The translations under genes were made by a program, and so were the position numbers. Below the pieces are notes generated by a model. That model was given only the letters and a program-made list of their open reading frames with translations. It had not been told where the DNA came from and searched no databases. Shown here piece after piece: positions 33,173 to 43,527 of a stretch of 64,000 bases of DNA (positions are counted from its first letter, which is position 1; each line of letters opens with the position of its first letter). Source of the DNA: JAVDCA01 sp035293985 (lineage in GTDB: Bacteria > Pseudomonadota > Alphaproteobacteria > Rhizobiales > Xanthobacteraceae); NCBI GenBank assembly GCA_035293985.1, contig DATGLS010000017.1, forward strand, positions 186,001-250,000, given 5' to 3'.

Positions 33173-34090
33173 TTATTTGCTGGCCCGCAGCAACGCATCC
33201 ACTTCGGCTCGGGCCGGCGCGGCCGCACTGCCGCCGAAGCGCGTGCACTTGAGGCCGGCGGCGGCGGCCGCGAAGCGAAGGGCAGCCGCGGCGTCACAGC
33301 CTTCGATGAGCGCCAGCGTGAAGGCGCCGTGAAAGACGTCGCCGGCCGCGAGCGTGTCGACCGCGGCGATGGGGAAGACGGGCAATTCGCGGATCGCGTC
33401 CGTCTCGTCGCGCCACAGCACCGGCGCGGCGCCGTTGGTCACGGCCAGAAACGCATTGGTCCGTTCACCGAACCGGCGCAGCCCGGCGGCGAGGTCATCG
33501 GTCCGCATGGTGGCCCGCAGGCCTTCGCCGGAGAAAACGACGTGCGAGCAGGCCGCGAACAGGGGGTTGTCCGGCTGCACCGGCTTGTCGGCGTCGAGCA
33601 CCACCGGCACGCCGCGGCGCAGCGCCGCCCGGCAGATCGGCAGCGCGAAATTGGCGAAGCGGTTATCGGCAAGCACCGCGTCCGCCGCCGCCGCGAGCGC
33701 GTGCGGGTCGCGCGGGGTCACCGCATCGAGCCGATGATCTCGATACGTCGCGATGGTGCGCTCGCCGCGCGCATTGACGAAGATCGCCGAGATCGCCGAT
33801 GCGACGCCATCGAGACGCACGCAGCCGCTGCAGTCGACTTTGTCCTGGGCGAGCCCGGCGAGGATGCGATCGCCGGCCGGCTCGTGGCCGGCCGGTCCGC
33901 CGAGCGGACCCGCAAAGCTCGCCTGCCCGCCGAGCCGCGCGATCGCGATCGCCGCGTTGGCGGCGCAGCCGCCGCCCACGGCGACATAGTCGCTCGCCTG
34001 CGCCTTGCCGTCGGCGGGCGGAAACTCGTCGACGCGGAAGATCTCGTCGAGCACCGCGATGCCGGTGCACAGGATGCGCAAGTCAGACAA
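33173..34090 (-). CDS. PfkB-family sugar kinase (ribokinase-like)
   Basis: A protein of 305 residues. The N-terminal GGGCAANAAIAIARLGG is the PfkB sugar-binding signature; the C-terminal AAVDTLAAGDVFHGAF is the second signature, with catalytic Asp in the anion-hole motif (AAGD rather than GAGD). It phosphorylates a sugar or nucleoside with ATP; the substrate is not evident. No ATG fits: the best start is TTG 34090 (SDLRILCTGIAVLDEIF follows), 11 bases after the nudC stop, so the two genes are likely co-transcribed. The frame stays open far upstream through nudC, but that is a shadow. Confidence 0.85.
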   Translation of the reverse strand: MSDLRILCTGIAVLDEIFRVDEFPPADGKAQASDYVAVGGGCAANAAIAIARLGGQASFAGPLGGPAGHEPAGDRILAGLAQDKVDCSGCVRLDGVASAISAIFVNARGERTIATYRDHRLDAVTPRDPHALAAAADAVLADNRFANFALPICRAALRRGVPVVLDADKPVQPDNPLFAACSHVVFSGEGLRATMRTDDLAAGLRRFGERTNAFLAVTNGAAPVLWRDETDAIRELPVFPIAAVDTLAAGDVFHGAFTLALIEGCDAAAALRFAAAAAGLKCTRFGGSAAAPARAEVDALLRASK

Positions 34091-34101
34091 AGTTGCGCGG
34101 G

Positions 34102-35046
34102 CTAGCCAAAGCCGCCCGCCTCCCCTTCGATCCAGGCGCGGATGATATGGTGCGCGATTGCGACCGGGGGCGGCGTGCCGAGCCCGTCGGGGTGCCGGCG
34201 CAGCAGCATCAGCGCGACCTCGTCGCGGTCGAACCAGCGCGCGCCCTCGAGCTCGGTCTTGTCGACCTTGATCTCGTGATTGAGCGCCTCGGCGTGGCAG
34301 CCGATCATCAACGACATGGGAAACGGCCACGGCTGCGATGCAAAATAGGCGACGCGCCCGCACACGATGCCGGCCTCTTCCTGCACCTCGCGCCGCACGG
34401 CCTCCTCGATGTTCTCGCCCGGCTCGACGAAGCCGGCGAGGCACGACCACATCGCCGAGGCGAAACGCGCCGAGCGGCCGAGCAGGCACTGGCCGCCGCG
34501 GACGGCGAGCATGATCACCACCGGATCGGTGCGCGGAAAGTGCTCGGTCTTGCACGCCGGACACACCCGTTTCCAGCCGCCCTCCGCGACATCGGTCAGC
34601 ACGCCGCAATTCGAGCAGAAGCGGTGGCGCGCGTGCCAGGCGAGCAGCGCCTTGGCCTCCGCGATCGGCGGCAGATGCTCGGGCGCGACCAGGCCCTGCA
34701 CGGCGATCGAGCGCAGGTCGGTGACGAGGAGATCGTCGCGCGCCTTGAGGGCCTCGCCGGCATCCTTGCCGATGGAAAGGCCGAAATGCGGCACGCCGTC
34801 GCGAAACCCGAGCAGCACGCATTCGCGCGCGGGCGCCAGTGCCTGCGCCTCGGCGAGCGCGAACAGCGGCTCACCTCCGTCGCCGCGCTTGCGGGTGATG
34901 ATCATCTCGCCGCCCACCACATAGGCGCCGGCGCCCTTGTCGGCCGCCAACGCGGCCGCTTCGCCGCGCCGATGGGCGGCGCGATCGATCAGGCTACCCG
35001 TATATCCGAGGTGCGGTTTAGGCCCGAGATCGGGGCGGGAAGGCAT
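34102..35046 (-). CDS. nudC: NAD(+)/NADH pyrophosphatase NudC
   Basis: A protein of 314 residues. A zinc ribbon is formed by Cys144, Cys147, Cys162 and Cys165. The Nudix box at 205-227 reads GFVEPGENIEEAV, then RREVQEEAGI. The diagnostic SQPWPFPMS at 237-245 follows, which separates NudC from other Nudix enzymes. NudC cleaves NADH and removes NAD caps from RNA 5' ends. ATG 35046 has GGAG at six bases; an ATG 11 codons earlier is less well placed. It heads a pair with the PfkB kinase. Confidence 0.94.
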   Translation of the reverse strand: MPSRPDLGPKPHLGYTGSLIDRAAHRRGEAAALAADKGAGAYVVGGEMIITRKRGDGGEPLFALAEAQALAPARECVLLGFRDGVPHFGLSIGKDAGEALKARDDLLVTDLRSIAVQGLVAPEHLPPIAEAKALLAWHARHRFCSNCGVLTDVAEGGWKRVCPACKTEHFPRTDPVVIMLAVRGGQCLLGRSARFASAMWSCLAGFVEPGENIEEAVRREVQEEAGIVCGRVAYFASQPWPFPMSLMIGCHAEALNHEIKVDKTELEGARWFDRDEVALMLLRRHPDGLGTPPPVAIAHHIIRAWIEGEAGGFG

Positions 35047-35116
35047 GCGGGTCTCCGGTAGGCGCGGGGAAAATCGCATGGCGGCCGGTTCGGCGCAACG
35101 CTGACGCCGCGCGACC

Positions 35117-35536
35117 TCACGCGAGCCCGAGGGCACGGCGCAATGCTGCGACGAAGGCACTCAACTCCGTGGTCGCATAAGCGCGCGCCGGTGCTGCGCC
35201 CCAGACGGGCCGCGGCCACGCGGTGTCGTCCTTGCGTCGCGCTACGACGTGAACGTGCAGTTGCGGCACCACATTGCCGATCGCCGCGACGTTGAGCTTG
35301 TCGCATCGCGTGTGGGCCTTGAGTGCGGCGCACACGCGCGCGATCTCCGCCATCAGCTCGGCGCGCGCAGGCTCGTCGAGTTCGATGATCTCGACCACGT
35401 CAGGCCGGCGCGGCACCAGCACCAGCCAGGGATAGTTGGCATCGTTGATCGCCAGCACGCGCGACAGGGCGAGATCACCGAGCGGAACCGTATCGTGCGC
35501 GAGTTGCGGGTGCAGCGACCAATCGGGTGATGACAT
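35117..35536 (-). CDS. HIT-family hydrolase with altered triad
   Basis: A protein of 139 residues of the histidine-triad family, which splits nucleoside phosphoramidates or dinucleotides. The fold pattern is clear: SRVLAINDANYPWLVLVPRR near 26-44, CDKLNVAAIGNVVPQLHVHVVAR at 78-100, and DTAWPRPVWG. The triad H-x-H-x-H reads His94-Val-His96-Val-Val98: the central nucleophile His96 is kept but the third His is Val. ATG 35536 has GGGAG five bases upstream; longer upstream frames overlap the SRP RNA gene. It is divergent from that RNA and lies 70 bases before nudC. Confidence 0.87.
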   Translation of the reverse strand: MSSPDWSLHPQLAHDTVPLGDLALSRVLAINDANYPWLVLVPRRPDVVEIIELDEPARAELMAEIARVCAALKAHTRCDKLNVAAIGNVVPQLHVHVVARRKDDTAWPRPVWGAAPARAYATTELSAFVAALRRALGLA

Positions 35537-35600
35537 CGGGGCTCCCTCAGGCATGCGCACAGAACGCGCGGGAGGGCTAGCACAAAGCCGCAGCGGGCGC

Positions 35601-35629
35601 TTGCATTCCCGTTCCGTTCCGCCGATATA
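35601..35629 (+). promoter_or_regulatory. Sigma-70-type promoter of the SRP RNA gene
   Basis: TTGCAT (35601-35606), a 17-base spacer, and GATATA (35624-35629) place the expected start at about 35636, exactly at the 5' end of the predicted SRP RNA. The agreement of promoter and RNA end supports both calls. Confidence 0.65.
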
Positions 35630-35635
35630 GGAGGC

Positions 35636-35731
35636 GGGAGGTTGGCGGTGGACGAGCCACTCGCCAACCGGGTCAGGTCCGGAAGGAAGCAGCCCTAACG
35701 AGCTCCGGTTCGGGTCGCTCGTCAGCCTCCC
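35636..35731 (+). ncRNA. ffs: Signal recognition particle RNA (4.5S type)
   Basis: A 96-base small SRP RNA. The universally conserved apical region GGTCAGGTCCGGAAGGAAGC (35671-35690) followed by AGCC is unmistakable. It holds the GGAA tetraloop and the asymmetric loop that bind Ffh. The 5' end GGGAGG (35636-35641) pairs with CCTCCC (35726-35731), closing the long hairpin; inner arms GTTGGCGG/ACTCGCCAAC also pair. A short T-rich tail (CGATTTTC) follows. The gene directly precedes dnaX, a common order in this class. Confidence 0.96.
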
Positions 35732-35774
35732 ACTCGATTTTCTCGTCTCGCGCCTTCTCGTCTCGCGCGACAGG

Positions 35775-37715
<1,941 letters not shown>

Positions 37716-37742
37716 CGGCGCAAAGCAGCGGAAGGAAACGGG

Positions 37743-38060
37743 ATGGCGGATTTCCTGGGCCTGATGAAGCAGGCCGCCGAGCTCAAATCCAAGATGGAGG
37801 CGATGCAGGCCGAGCTCGACCGCATCGAGGTGGAAGGCACGGCCGGCGGCGGGATGGTCACGATACGGCTCTCCGCCAAAGGCGAGATGAAAGGCGTGCA
37901 GGTCGACCCTTCACTGATGAAGCCGGACGAGAAGGAGATCGTCGAGGACCTCCTGGTCGCCGCGCATGCCGACGCCCGCCGCAAGGCCGAGGCGCTGATG
38001 CAGGAGAAGATGAAGGCGCTGACCGGCGGCCTGCCGCTTCCGCCCGGCTTCAATCTCTGA
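37743..38060 (+). CDS. ybaB: YbaB/EbfC nucleoid-associated protein
   Basis: A small DNA-binding protein of 105 residues. The family pattern is complete: LGLMKQAAELKSKMEAMQAE at the N-terminus, VEGTAGGGMVTIRLSAKGEMKGVQVDPSLM in the centre and EDLLVAAHADARRKAE at the C-terminal helix. It forms dimers that coat and bend DNA. It lies between dnaX (27 bases upstream) and recR (16 bases downstream), the order found in most bacteria, with AAGGA six bases before the ATG. Confidence 0.95.
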   Translation: MADFLGLMKQAAELKSKMEAMQAELDRIEVEGTAGGGMVTIRLSAKGEMKGVQVDPSLMKPDEKEIVEDLLVAAHADARRKAEALMQEKMKALTGGLPLPPGFNL

Positions 38061-38076
38061 GGCGACCGCTCGTTCG

Positions 38077-38682
38077 ATGCCCGCTGCCGTCGCCGGACCC
38101 GAGATCGAGCGGCTGATCCAGCTGCTCGCGCGCCTGCCGGGCCTGGGTCCCCGCTCGGCACGGCGCGCCGCGCTGCACCTCATCAAGAAGCGCGAGCAGC
38201 TGATGAGCCCGCTCGCCGCCGCGCTGCAGACCGCGATCGACAAGATCACGGTGTGCCGCACCTGCGGCAACATCGACACCGCGAACCCGTGCACGGTGTG
38301 CACCGACCCGCGCCGCGATCCGTCGGTTATCGTGGTGGTCGCCGACGTCGCCGATCTCTGGGCGCTCGAGCGCGCCCATGCGATCAATGCGCGCTATCAC
38401 GTGCTCGGCGGCACGCTCTCGCCGCTCGACGGCGTCGGCCCGCAGGATCTGACGATCGACGCCTTGGTGACGCGCGCGCACGGCGCCGACGTCAAAGAGA
38501 TCATTCTCGCCCTCAACGCCACGGTCGACGGCCAGACCACCGCGCATTACATCACCGATTTGCTCGCCGACGCCAATGTGACGGTCACCCGCCTCGCCCA
38601 TGGCGTGCCGGTCGGCGGCGAGCTCGATTACCTCGACGAGGGCACGCTGGCGGCGGCGATCAAGAGCCGCACGCCGTTTTGA
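38077..38682 (+). CDS. recR: Recombination mediator protein RecR
   Basis: A protein of 201 residues acting with RecF and RecO to load RecA on gapped DNA. Parts in order: helix-hairpin-helix (about 17-35, ARLPGLGPRSARRAALHL), a zinc finger with Cys60, Cys63, Cys72 and Cys75, and a Toprim domain (about 81-175: SVIVVVADVADLWALERAHAIN, YHVLGGTLSPLDGVGPQDL). The C-terminal GVPVGGELDYLDEGTLAAAIKSR is the family's end motif. It is the last gene of the dnaX-ybaB-recR string. Confidence 0.96.
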   Translation: MPAAVAGPEIERLIQLLARLPGLGPRSARRAALHLIKKREQLMSPLAAALQTAIDKITVCRTCGNIDTANPCTVCTDPRRDPSVIVVVADVADLWALERAHAINARYHVLGGTLSPLDGVGPQDLTIDALVTRAHGADVKEIILALNATVDGQTTAHYITDLLADANVTVTRLAHGVPVGGELDYLDEGTLAAAIKSRTPF

Positions 38683-38703
38683 GACGCAGACACGGGGGCA
38701 AGC

Positions 38704-39231
38704 ATGAATATGACGCGCGTTGCGGCCGCCACGTTGGCCGCGGTTTCGCTCGGCACGGCCGCGGTCGCCGAGGAGTCGCCGCTACCCACGGCCGTCATGG
38801 CCGACGGCGGCCGCACGGCGGAATGCGACGAGCCGATGAACGCCGAGGGCGTGATCGGCACCAGCAGCCTCGGGGGCGGGCAAATGCTTGTCGAGGTGCG
38901 CTGCTGGACCGCCGCCTATCAGAGCGGCAGCATCTTCTTCGTCTTCCGCAAGGGCGCGGCGAAACAGGCGCGGCTGCTGCGTTTCCAGATGCCGGCCAAG
39001 GCGGGCTTCACGACGTCGCTGAGCCTGAGCGACGCCGACTTCGACGAGAAGACGCGGATCATGCGCAGCCACACCAAAGGCCGCGGCGCCGGCGATTGCG
39101 GCGCCAGCGGCGAATGGAGTTGGACCGGCAGCGACTTCAAGCTGGCGCGCTACTGGTCGAAGCCCGATTGCGACGGCGAGCCGTTCGACGATACGGACGA
39201 CAAATGGCAGGTGTTTCCGCCGAAGCACTGA
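38704..39231 (+). CDS. Secreted DUF1176-like protein
   Basis: A periplasmic protein of 175 residues with a signal peptide (about 1-22, ending AVA). The C-terminal half, GAGDCGASGEWSWTGSDFKL and KPDCDGEPFDDTDDKWQVF, resembles the end of DUF1176 proteins, where a CGxxGxWxWTGxxF segment recurs. Two disulphide pairs are possible (Cys41/Cys67 and the two later cysteines). The function is unknown. It starts 21 bases after recR; nothing links it functionally to recombination. Confidence 0.65.
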   Translation: MNMTRVAAATLAAVSLGTAAVAEESPLPTAVMADGGRTAECDEPMNAEGVIGTSSLGGGQMLVEVRCWTAAYQSGSIFFVFRKGAAKQARLLRFQMPAKAGFTTSLSLSDADFDEKTRIMRSHTKGRGAGDCGASGEWSWTGSDFKLARYWSKPDCDGEPFDDTDDKWQVFPPKH

Positions 39232-39237
39232 CCGCCG

Positions 39238-40725
39238 TCACCCAGACGGCCCGGTCGACGGCCCGAGCGCGGCGAAATGGCCGCGGCGCTGCAACCAGGC
39301 GAGCAACAGCAGACTCGGCATCGCGGCCAGCGCACAGATCGCGAAGAACCACGGCCAGCCGGTCGCGGTGGCGATGTAGCCCGCGCCGGCCGAGAGGAAC
39401 GTGCGGCCGAGCGCGGCGAGCGCGGTCAGCACCGCGTATTGGGTCGCAGTATTCAGCGGATTGTTGCACAGCGCCGACAGGTAGGCGACGAAGATCACGG
39501 TGCCGATCGCGCTGGTGAAGTTCTCCACCACGATCGCGAAAGTGAGCCAGACGATGTCGTGCCCGACCATCGCCTGCCAGGAGAACGCCAGGTTCGCGGC
39601 CGCCTGCAGGGTGCCGCCGATCAGCAGGCACAGGGCGAGCGGCCACGCTCGCGCGACGAAACCGCCCGCGAAGCCGCCGAGCAGCGTCGCCGCAAGGCCG
39701 ACGCCCTTGATGATCGCGGCGTACTCGTTGCGCGAGAAACCGAGATCATAGACGAACGGCGGCGTCATCGTGCCCGACAGTGCATCGGTGAACTTGAACA
39801 GCACGACGAAAGTGAGGATCGCGATGACGTGCCGGCGATGGCGAAACTCGCGCGCCGCGAGGACGAGGATCACGGCCGGGATCAGCAATGTCGGCACTAA
39901 TTCCAGGCGCTGCATCGCCGGGAAGGCCGAGAGCAGAAGCATCGTCACCTGCCGTACGACGATGAACAGGCACAGCACCGCCGCCATCAGCATAAGGGAC
40001 GTCCTCACCATGCGGCGCCGCTCCGCCTGGCCGGCTTTGGCGGCGCGTACCGCCGTCGATTTCTCCGGCTCGGTCGCCACGAAGGTTGCAATGATGCCGA
40101 CGAGCACGAGCGCCGCCATGGCGGCGTAGCCGGCGCTCCAGGCCGCCGGCCGCGCGAGCCCGAGGCCTTCGGCGCCGCTCACCAGAAACAGGGCGCCGGC
40201 GGTCGAGGCCAGCATGCCGATCCGATAGGCGGCGACGTAGGAGGCCATGCCGGCCGCCTGCTCATTCTCGGCGAGGCTCTCGATGCGGAAGGCGTCGACG
40301 ACGATGTCCTGGGTGGCGGACGCGGTTGCCACCATGATCGCCCCGACCGCGACCAACCAGGGGCTGGCGGCCGGATCGCACAGACCGAGAAGGACGATGG
40401 CGCCCATCAGCCACAGCTGCGACAGCAACAGCCAGGCGCGCCGACCGCCGAGAAGACGCGACAGCACCGGCAGGTCGACCGCGTCCACCAGCGGCGCCCA
40501 CAGGAACTTCACCGTGTACGGCGTGCCCACCAGCGCGAACAGGCCGATCGTGCCGAGGTCGACGCCGGCTTCGCGCATCCAGAACAGAAGGGTCGAGCCC
40601 GACAGCGCAAGCGGCAGGCCGGACGAGAAGCCGAGAAACATCACGATGAGCACGCGCGGGCGCAGATAGACCGCGAGCGCCTCGGCGACGGTGGGGCGCG
40701 GACGCGCCGGAGAAGTATCGGTCAT
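39238..40725 (-). CDS. ampG: AmpG-type muropeptide permease (MFS)
   Basis: A 495-residue major facilitator with about 12-14 membrane segments. FLGFSSGLPLALSGSTLLFWM near the N-terminus, followed by VGTPYTVKFLWAPLVDAVDLP, is the AmpG signature; SATQDIVVDAFRIESLAENEQA further on confirms it. AmpG imports GlcNAc-anhydroMurNAc peptides for peptidoglycan recycling. Its ATG overlaps the rmuC stop (ATGA), so the two are co-transcribed. A basic stretch (RAAKAGQAERRRM) lies between the two halves. The end is convergent with the DUF1176-like gene, six bases apart. Confidence 0.9.
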   Translation of the reverse strand: MTDTSPARPRPTVAEALAVYLRPRVLIVMFLGFSSGLPLALSGSTLLFWMREAGVDLGTIGLFALVGTPYTVKFLWAPLVDAVDLPVLSRLLGGRRAWLLLSQLWLMGAIVLLGLCDPAASPWLVAVGAIMVATASATQDIVVDAFRIESLAENEQAAGMASYVAAYRIGMLASTAGALFLVSGAEGLGLARPAAWSAGYAAMAALVLVGIIATFVATEPEKSTAVRAAKAGQAERRRMVRTSLMLMAAVLCLFIVVRQVTMLLLSAFPAMQRLELVPTLLIPAVILVLAAREFRHRRHVIAILTFVVLFKFTDALSGTMTPPFVYDLGFSRNEYAAIIKGVGLAATLLGGFAGGFVARAWPLALCLLIGGTLQAAANLAFSWQAMVGHDIVWLTFAIVVENFTSAIGTVIFVAYLSALCNNPLNTATQYAVLTALAALGRTFLSAGAGYIATATGWPWFFAICALAAMPSLLLLAWLQRRGHFAALGPSTGPSG

Positions 40726-41939
40726 TCGCCCGCTTCGAGCCGGCGCGGCAGCGGCGCCGCGATCAGGTCGGCCGCCGGGGTGGTATCGCCGTCGAACTCC
40801 AGCTCCTCGATGCGGGTCGCGCGCTTCTCGATCTTTTCCGACGAGATCATGATCTGGCGCAGGTCCTCGGTGGTCTGGCCGAAGTGCTGCTGCAGCTTGA
40901 GCACGCGCTCGCGCAGGCGGCCGAGGTCGTCCATCAGGCGGCCGACCTCGGTGCGGATCTGGTCGGCGGCCTCGCGCATGCGCGCATCTTTCAGAATCTG
41001 TTGCATCACCTGGATCGCCAGCATCAGCAGCGAGGGCGACACGATGACGACGCGGGCGCGGTAGGCTTTCTGCACCACCTCGTCGAACCCATCGTGCAGC
41101 TCCGCATAGATCGACTCCGACGGCACGAACATCAGCGCCGTGTCCTGGGTTTCGCCCGGGATCAGATACTTGCCGGCGATGTCGGCAACATGGCGGGCGA
41201 CGTCCTGGCGCACGCGCTGGGCAGCGATCTTACGGGTTTCGTCGGTCGCGGCGGCGCGCAATGCCATGATGCCCTCGAGCGGGAACTTGGCGTCGATCAC
41301 CAGCGGCCGCTGGTCGGGCAGAAAGATGACGCAGTCGGGACGGGTGTTGTTGGCGAGGGTGTGCTGGAACGCATAGAAGCCCTTGGGCAGGCCGTCCTGG
41401 ATGATCGCCTCCATGTTGGCCTGGCCGAAGGCGCCGCGCGACTGCTTGTTGGCGAGCACGTCGCGCAGCGAGGTCACGTGCGAGGAGAGCTCGGTGATGT
41501 TTTTCTGCGCATGATCAATGACGGCCAGCCGCTCATGCAGGTTCTGCAGCCGGTCGACCGTATTCTTGGTGTTGCTGTCGAGCGAGGCGCCGAGCCGGCT
41601 CGACACCGAATCGAGCCGCTCCGACAGCACGCGGGCAAGCTCGGCCTGGCGCCCAGCCAGCGCCTCGCCCATGGCCTGCATGCGGCCGGCGGCTTCAGCC
41701 TGGCGGCCCGCCAAGGCCTCGCCCATCGCCTGCATGCGCTCGGCGGTCTCGGCCTGCAGGCGCGCAAGGTCGTCGACTGCGGGGTCATGCGGCGTCTCCG
41801 CCGAGCGGCGCAGCAGCAGGATCGCGATCACGGCGACGGCGATGAGCAGGACCGCCACCACGGCCACCGTGATGGCGAGGCCGAGCAACAGCGCTTCGGG
41901 CGTGGTCTGGGCGAGAATCCGGCTGGTGAGCTGGGTCAT
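40722..41939 (-). CDS. rmuC: DNA recombination protein RmuC
   Basis: A protein of 405 residues. An N-terminal membrane segment (about 18-44) is followed by a long coiled coil (about 55-160) and the RmuC nuclease-like domain (about 175-370: GLPKGFYAFQHTLANNTRPDCVIFLPDQRPLVIDAKFPLE, then MFVPSESIYAELHDGF, VVIVSPSLLMLAIQVMQQIL). DAKFPLE carries the PD-(D/E)xK-type residues. RmuC limits sequence inversions at short repeats in E. coli. The coiled coil contains an 18-residue tandem repeat (63-98). It is the upstream gene of the rmuC-ampG pair and divergent from def. Confidence 0.93.
   Translation of the reverse strand: MTQLTSRILAQTTPEALLLGLAITVAVVAVLLIAVAVIAILLLRRSAETPHDPAVDDLARLQAETAERMQAMGEALAGRQAEAAGRMQAMGEALAGRQAELARVLSERLDSVSSRLGASLDSNTKNTVDRLQNLHERLAVIDHAQKNITELSSHVTSLRDVLANKQSRGAFGQANMEAIIQDGLPKGFYAFQHTLANNTRPDCVIFLPDQRPLVIDAKFPLEGIMALRAAATDETRKIAAQRVRQDVARHVADIAGKYLIPGETQDTALMFVPSESIYAELHDGFDEVVQKAYRARVVIVSPSLLMLAIQVMQQILKDARMREAADQIRTEVGRLMDDLGRLRERVLKLQQHFGQTTEDLRQIMISSEKIEKRATRIEELEFDGDTTPAADLIAAPLPRRLEAGE
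41646..41753. repeat. 54-bp tandem duplication inside rmuC
   Basis: It encodes two consecutive 18-residue units (residues 63-80 and 81-98), each ending RMQAMGEALAGRQ. The unit lengthens the coiled coil and keeps the frame. Confidence 0.75.
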
Positions 41940-42027
41940 GCCGCCGGTTGTACCCGATTCGCAGGGCCCGCAGGGAACAAAATGCGAACATGTTGACCCC
42001 GCCCGGCGTGCTGATTACATCGCCGGC

Positions 42028-42549
42028 ATGGCGCTGCGCGACATCATCATCCTCCCGGACAAGCGGCTGCGGCTCAAGTCGGAGCCGGTCGGCAAGATCA
42101 CGCCCGAGATCAATAAGCTGGTCGAGGACATGTTCGAGACCATGTACGAGGCGCCCGGCATCGGCCTCGCCGCGATCCAGGTCGGCGTGCCGAAACGGAT
42201 CGTGACGATGGATTTGTCCAAGAAGGAGGACGAGAAGGCGCCGCGCGTCTTCATCAATCCGGAGATCATTTGGGCCTCGGACGAGCCCTCGGTCTACGAG
42301 GAAGGCTGCCTCTCGATCCCCGACGTGCACGAGGACGTCGAGCGCCCCGCCAAGGTGCGCTTCAAGTATCTCGATCTCGACGGCAAGGCGCATGAGGAGG
42401 AAGCCGAGGGGCTCTTCGCAACCTGCATCCAGCACGAGGTCGACCATCTCAACGGCAAGCTGTTCATCGACCACATCTCCAAGCTCAAGCGCGACTTCAT
42501 CGTGAAGAAATTCACCAAGGCGGCGAAGCGGGCCGAAGAGGACGCGTAG
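42028..42549 (+). CDS. def: Peptide deformylase
   Basis: A metallo-enzyme of 173 residues that removes the formyl group from nascent proteins. All three motifs are present: GIGLAAIQVG at 44-53, EGCLSIP at 92-98 (metal ligand Cys94) and QHEVDHLNG at 135-143 (His136, Glu137, His140). Length and motif spacing are those of the standard bacterial type. ATG 42028 is followed by LRDIIILPDKRLR, a usual start. fmt follows after 57 bases, coupling formylation and deformylation genes; rmuC is divergent. Confidence 0.97.
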   Translation: MALRDIIILPDKRLRLKSEPVGKITPEINKLVEDMFETMYEAPGIGLAAIQVGVPKRIVTMDLSKKEDEKAPRVFINPEIIWASDEPSVYEEGCLSIPDVHEDVERPAKVRFKYLDLDGKAHEEEAEGLFATCIQHEVDHLNGKLFIDHISKLKRDFIVKKFTKAAKRAEEDA

Positions 42550-42606
42550 CCAGCGGCCGCGCCGCACGATCGTGACGCGCCGAACGGGCGTCGAAAGAAA
42601 TTTCCC

Positions 42607-43527
42607 ATGCCGCTGCGCCTCGTCTTCATGGGCACGCCCGATTTCGCGGTGCCGACGCTGGTCGAGCTCGTCGGACGCGGCCACGAGGTCGCGGCGGTGT
42701 ACACGCGCGCGCCGAAGCCCGCGGGGCGCGGCATGGAGATGCAGCCGACGCCGGTCGAGCGCGAGGCGCGTCGCTTCGGCATTCCGGTGCTGACGCCGAA
42801 GACTCTGAGAGGCCCCGAGGCCGAAGCACGATTTCGCGCGCATGGCGCCGATGCGGCGGTCGTCGTCGCCTACGGGCTGATCCTGCCCAAGCCCCTTCTC
42901 GAGGCGACGCGGCTCGGCTGCTTCAACCTGCATGCCTCGGCTTTGCCGCGCTGGCGCGGCGCGGCGCCGATCAACCGCGCCATCATGGCGGGCGACGCCG
43001 CGACCGCCGCGATGGTGATGCGCATGGAGGAAGGCCTCGACACCGGGCCGGTCGCCATGGCCGAGCGGGTTGCGATCGGCCCCGATATGACGGCGGGCGA
43101 CCTGCATGATGAGCTCGCGCACCTCGGCGCCGATCTGATGGCGCGCGCGCTGGCGGCGCTGGAGAAGGATGCGCTCGTGCTGACGCCGCAAGCGGCCGAG
43201 GGCGTGACCTATGCGGCGAAGATCGACAAGGCGGAGACGCGGATCGACTGGACCAAGCCCTGGCAAGAGGTGCACGACCATTGCCGCGGCCTCTCGCCGT
43301 TTCCCGGCGCCTGGTGCGAGATCGGCGGCGTACGCACCAAGATGCTGCGGACCACGCGCGCCGAGGGATCGGGCGCGCCCGGCACTGTGCTCGACGACAA
43401 GCTCACCGTCGCGTGCCGCGAAGGCGCGGTCCGCATCATCCAGCTGCAGCGCGCCGGCAAGCAGGCGATGCGGGTCGATGAATTCCTCCGCGGCACGCCG
43501 ATCGCGGCCGGCACCGTGTTGCGCTGA
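42607..43527 (+). CDS. fmt: Methionyl-tRNA formyltransferase
   Basis: A protein of 306 residues that formylates initiator Met-tRNA. N-terminal domain: VFMGTPDFAVPTLVEL at the start, then NLHASALPRWRGAAPI at 107-122. The catalytic residues Asn107, His109 and Asp145 all match the E. coli enzyme within one position. The C-terminal tRNA-binding barrel (about 205-300) carries WCEIGGVRTKMLRTT and GAVRIIQLQRAGKQAM. The stop overlaps the truA start by one base. Confidence 0.97.
   Translation: MPLRLVFMGTPDFAVPTLVELVGRGHEVAAVYTRAPKPAGRGMEMQPTPVEREARRFGIPVLTPKTLRGPEAEARFRAHGADAAVVVAYGLILPKPLLEATRLGCFNLHASALPRWRGAAPINRAIMAGDAATAAMVMRMEEGLDTGPVAMAERVAIGPDMTAGDLHDELAHLGADLMARALAALEKDALVLTPQAAEGVTYAAKIDKAETRIDWTKPWQEVHDHCRGLSPFPGAWCEIGGVRTKMLRTTRAEGSGAPGTVLDDKLTVACREGAVRIIQLQRAGKQAMRVDEFLRGTPIAAGTVLR

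Noticed and set aside
33173..34822. A fused 549-residue kinase extending through nudC
   Set aside because: The first 244 residues are an out-of-frame reading of nudC; the kinase fold starts at about 34090.
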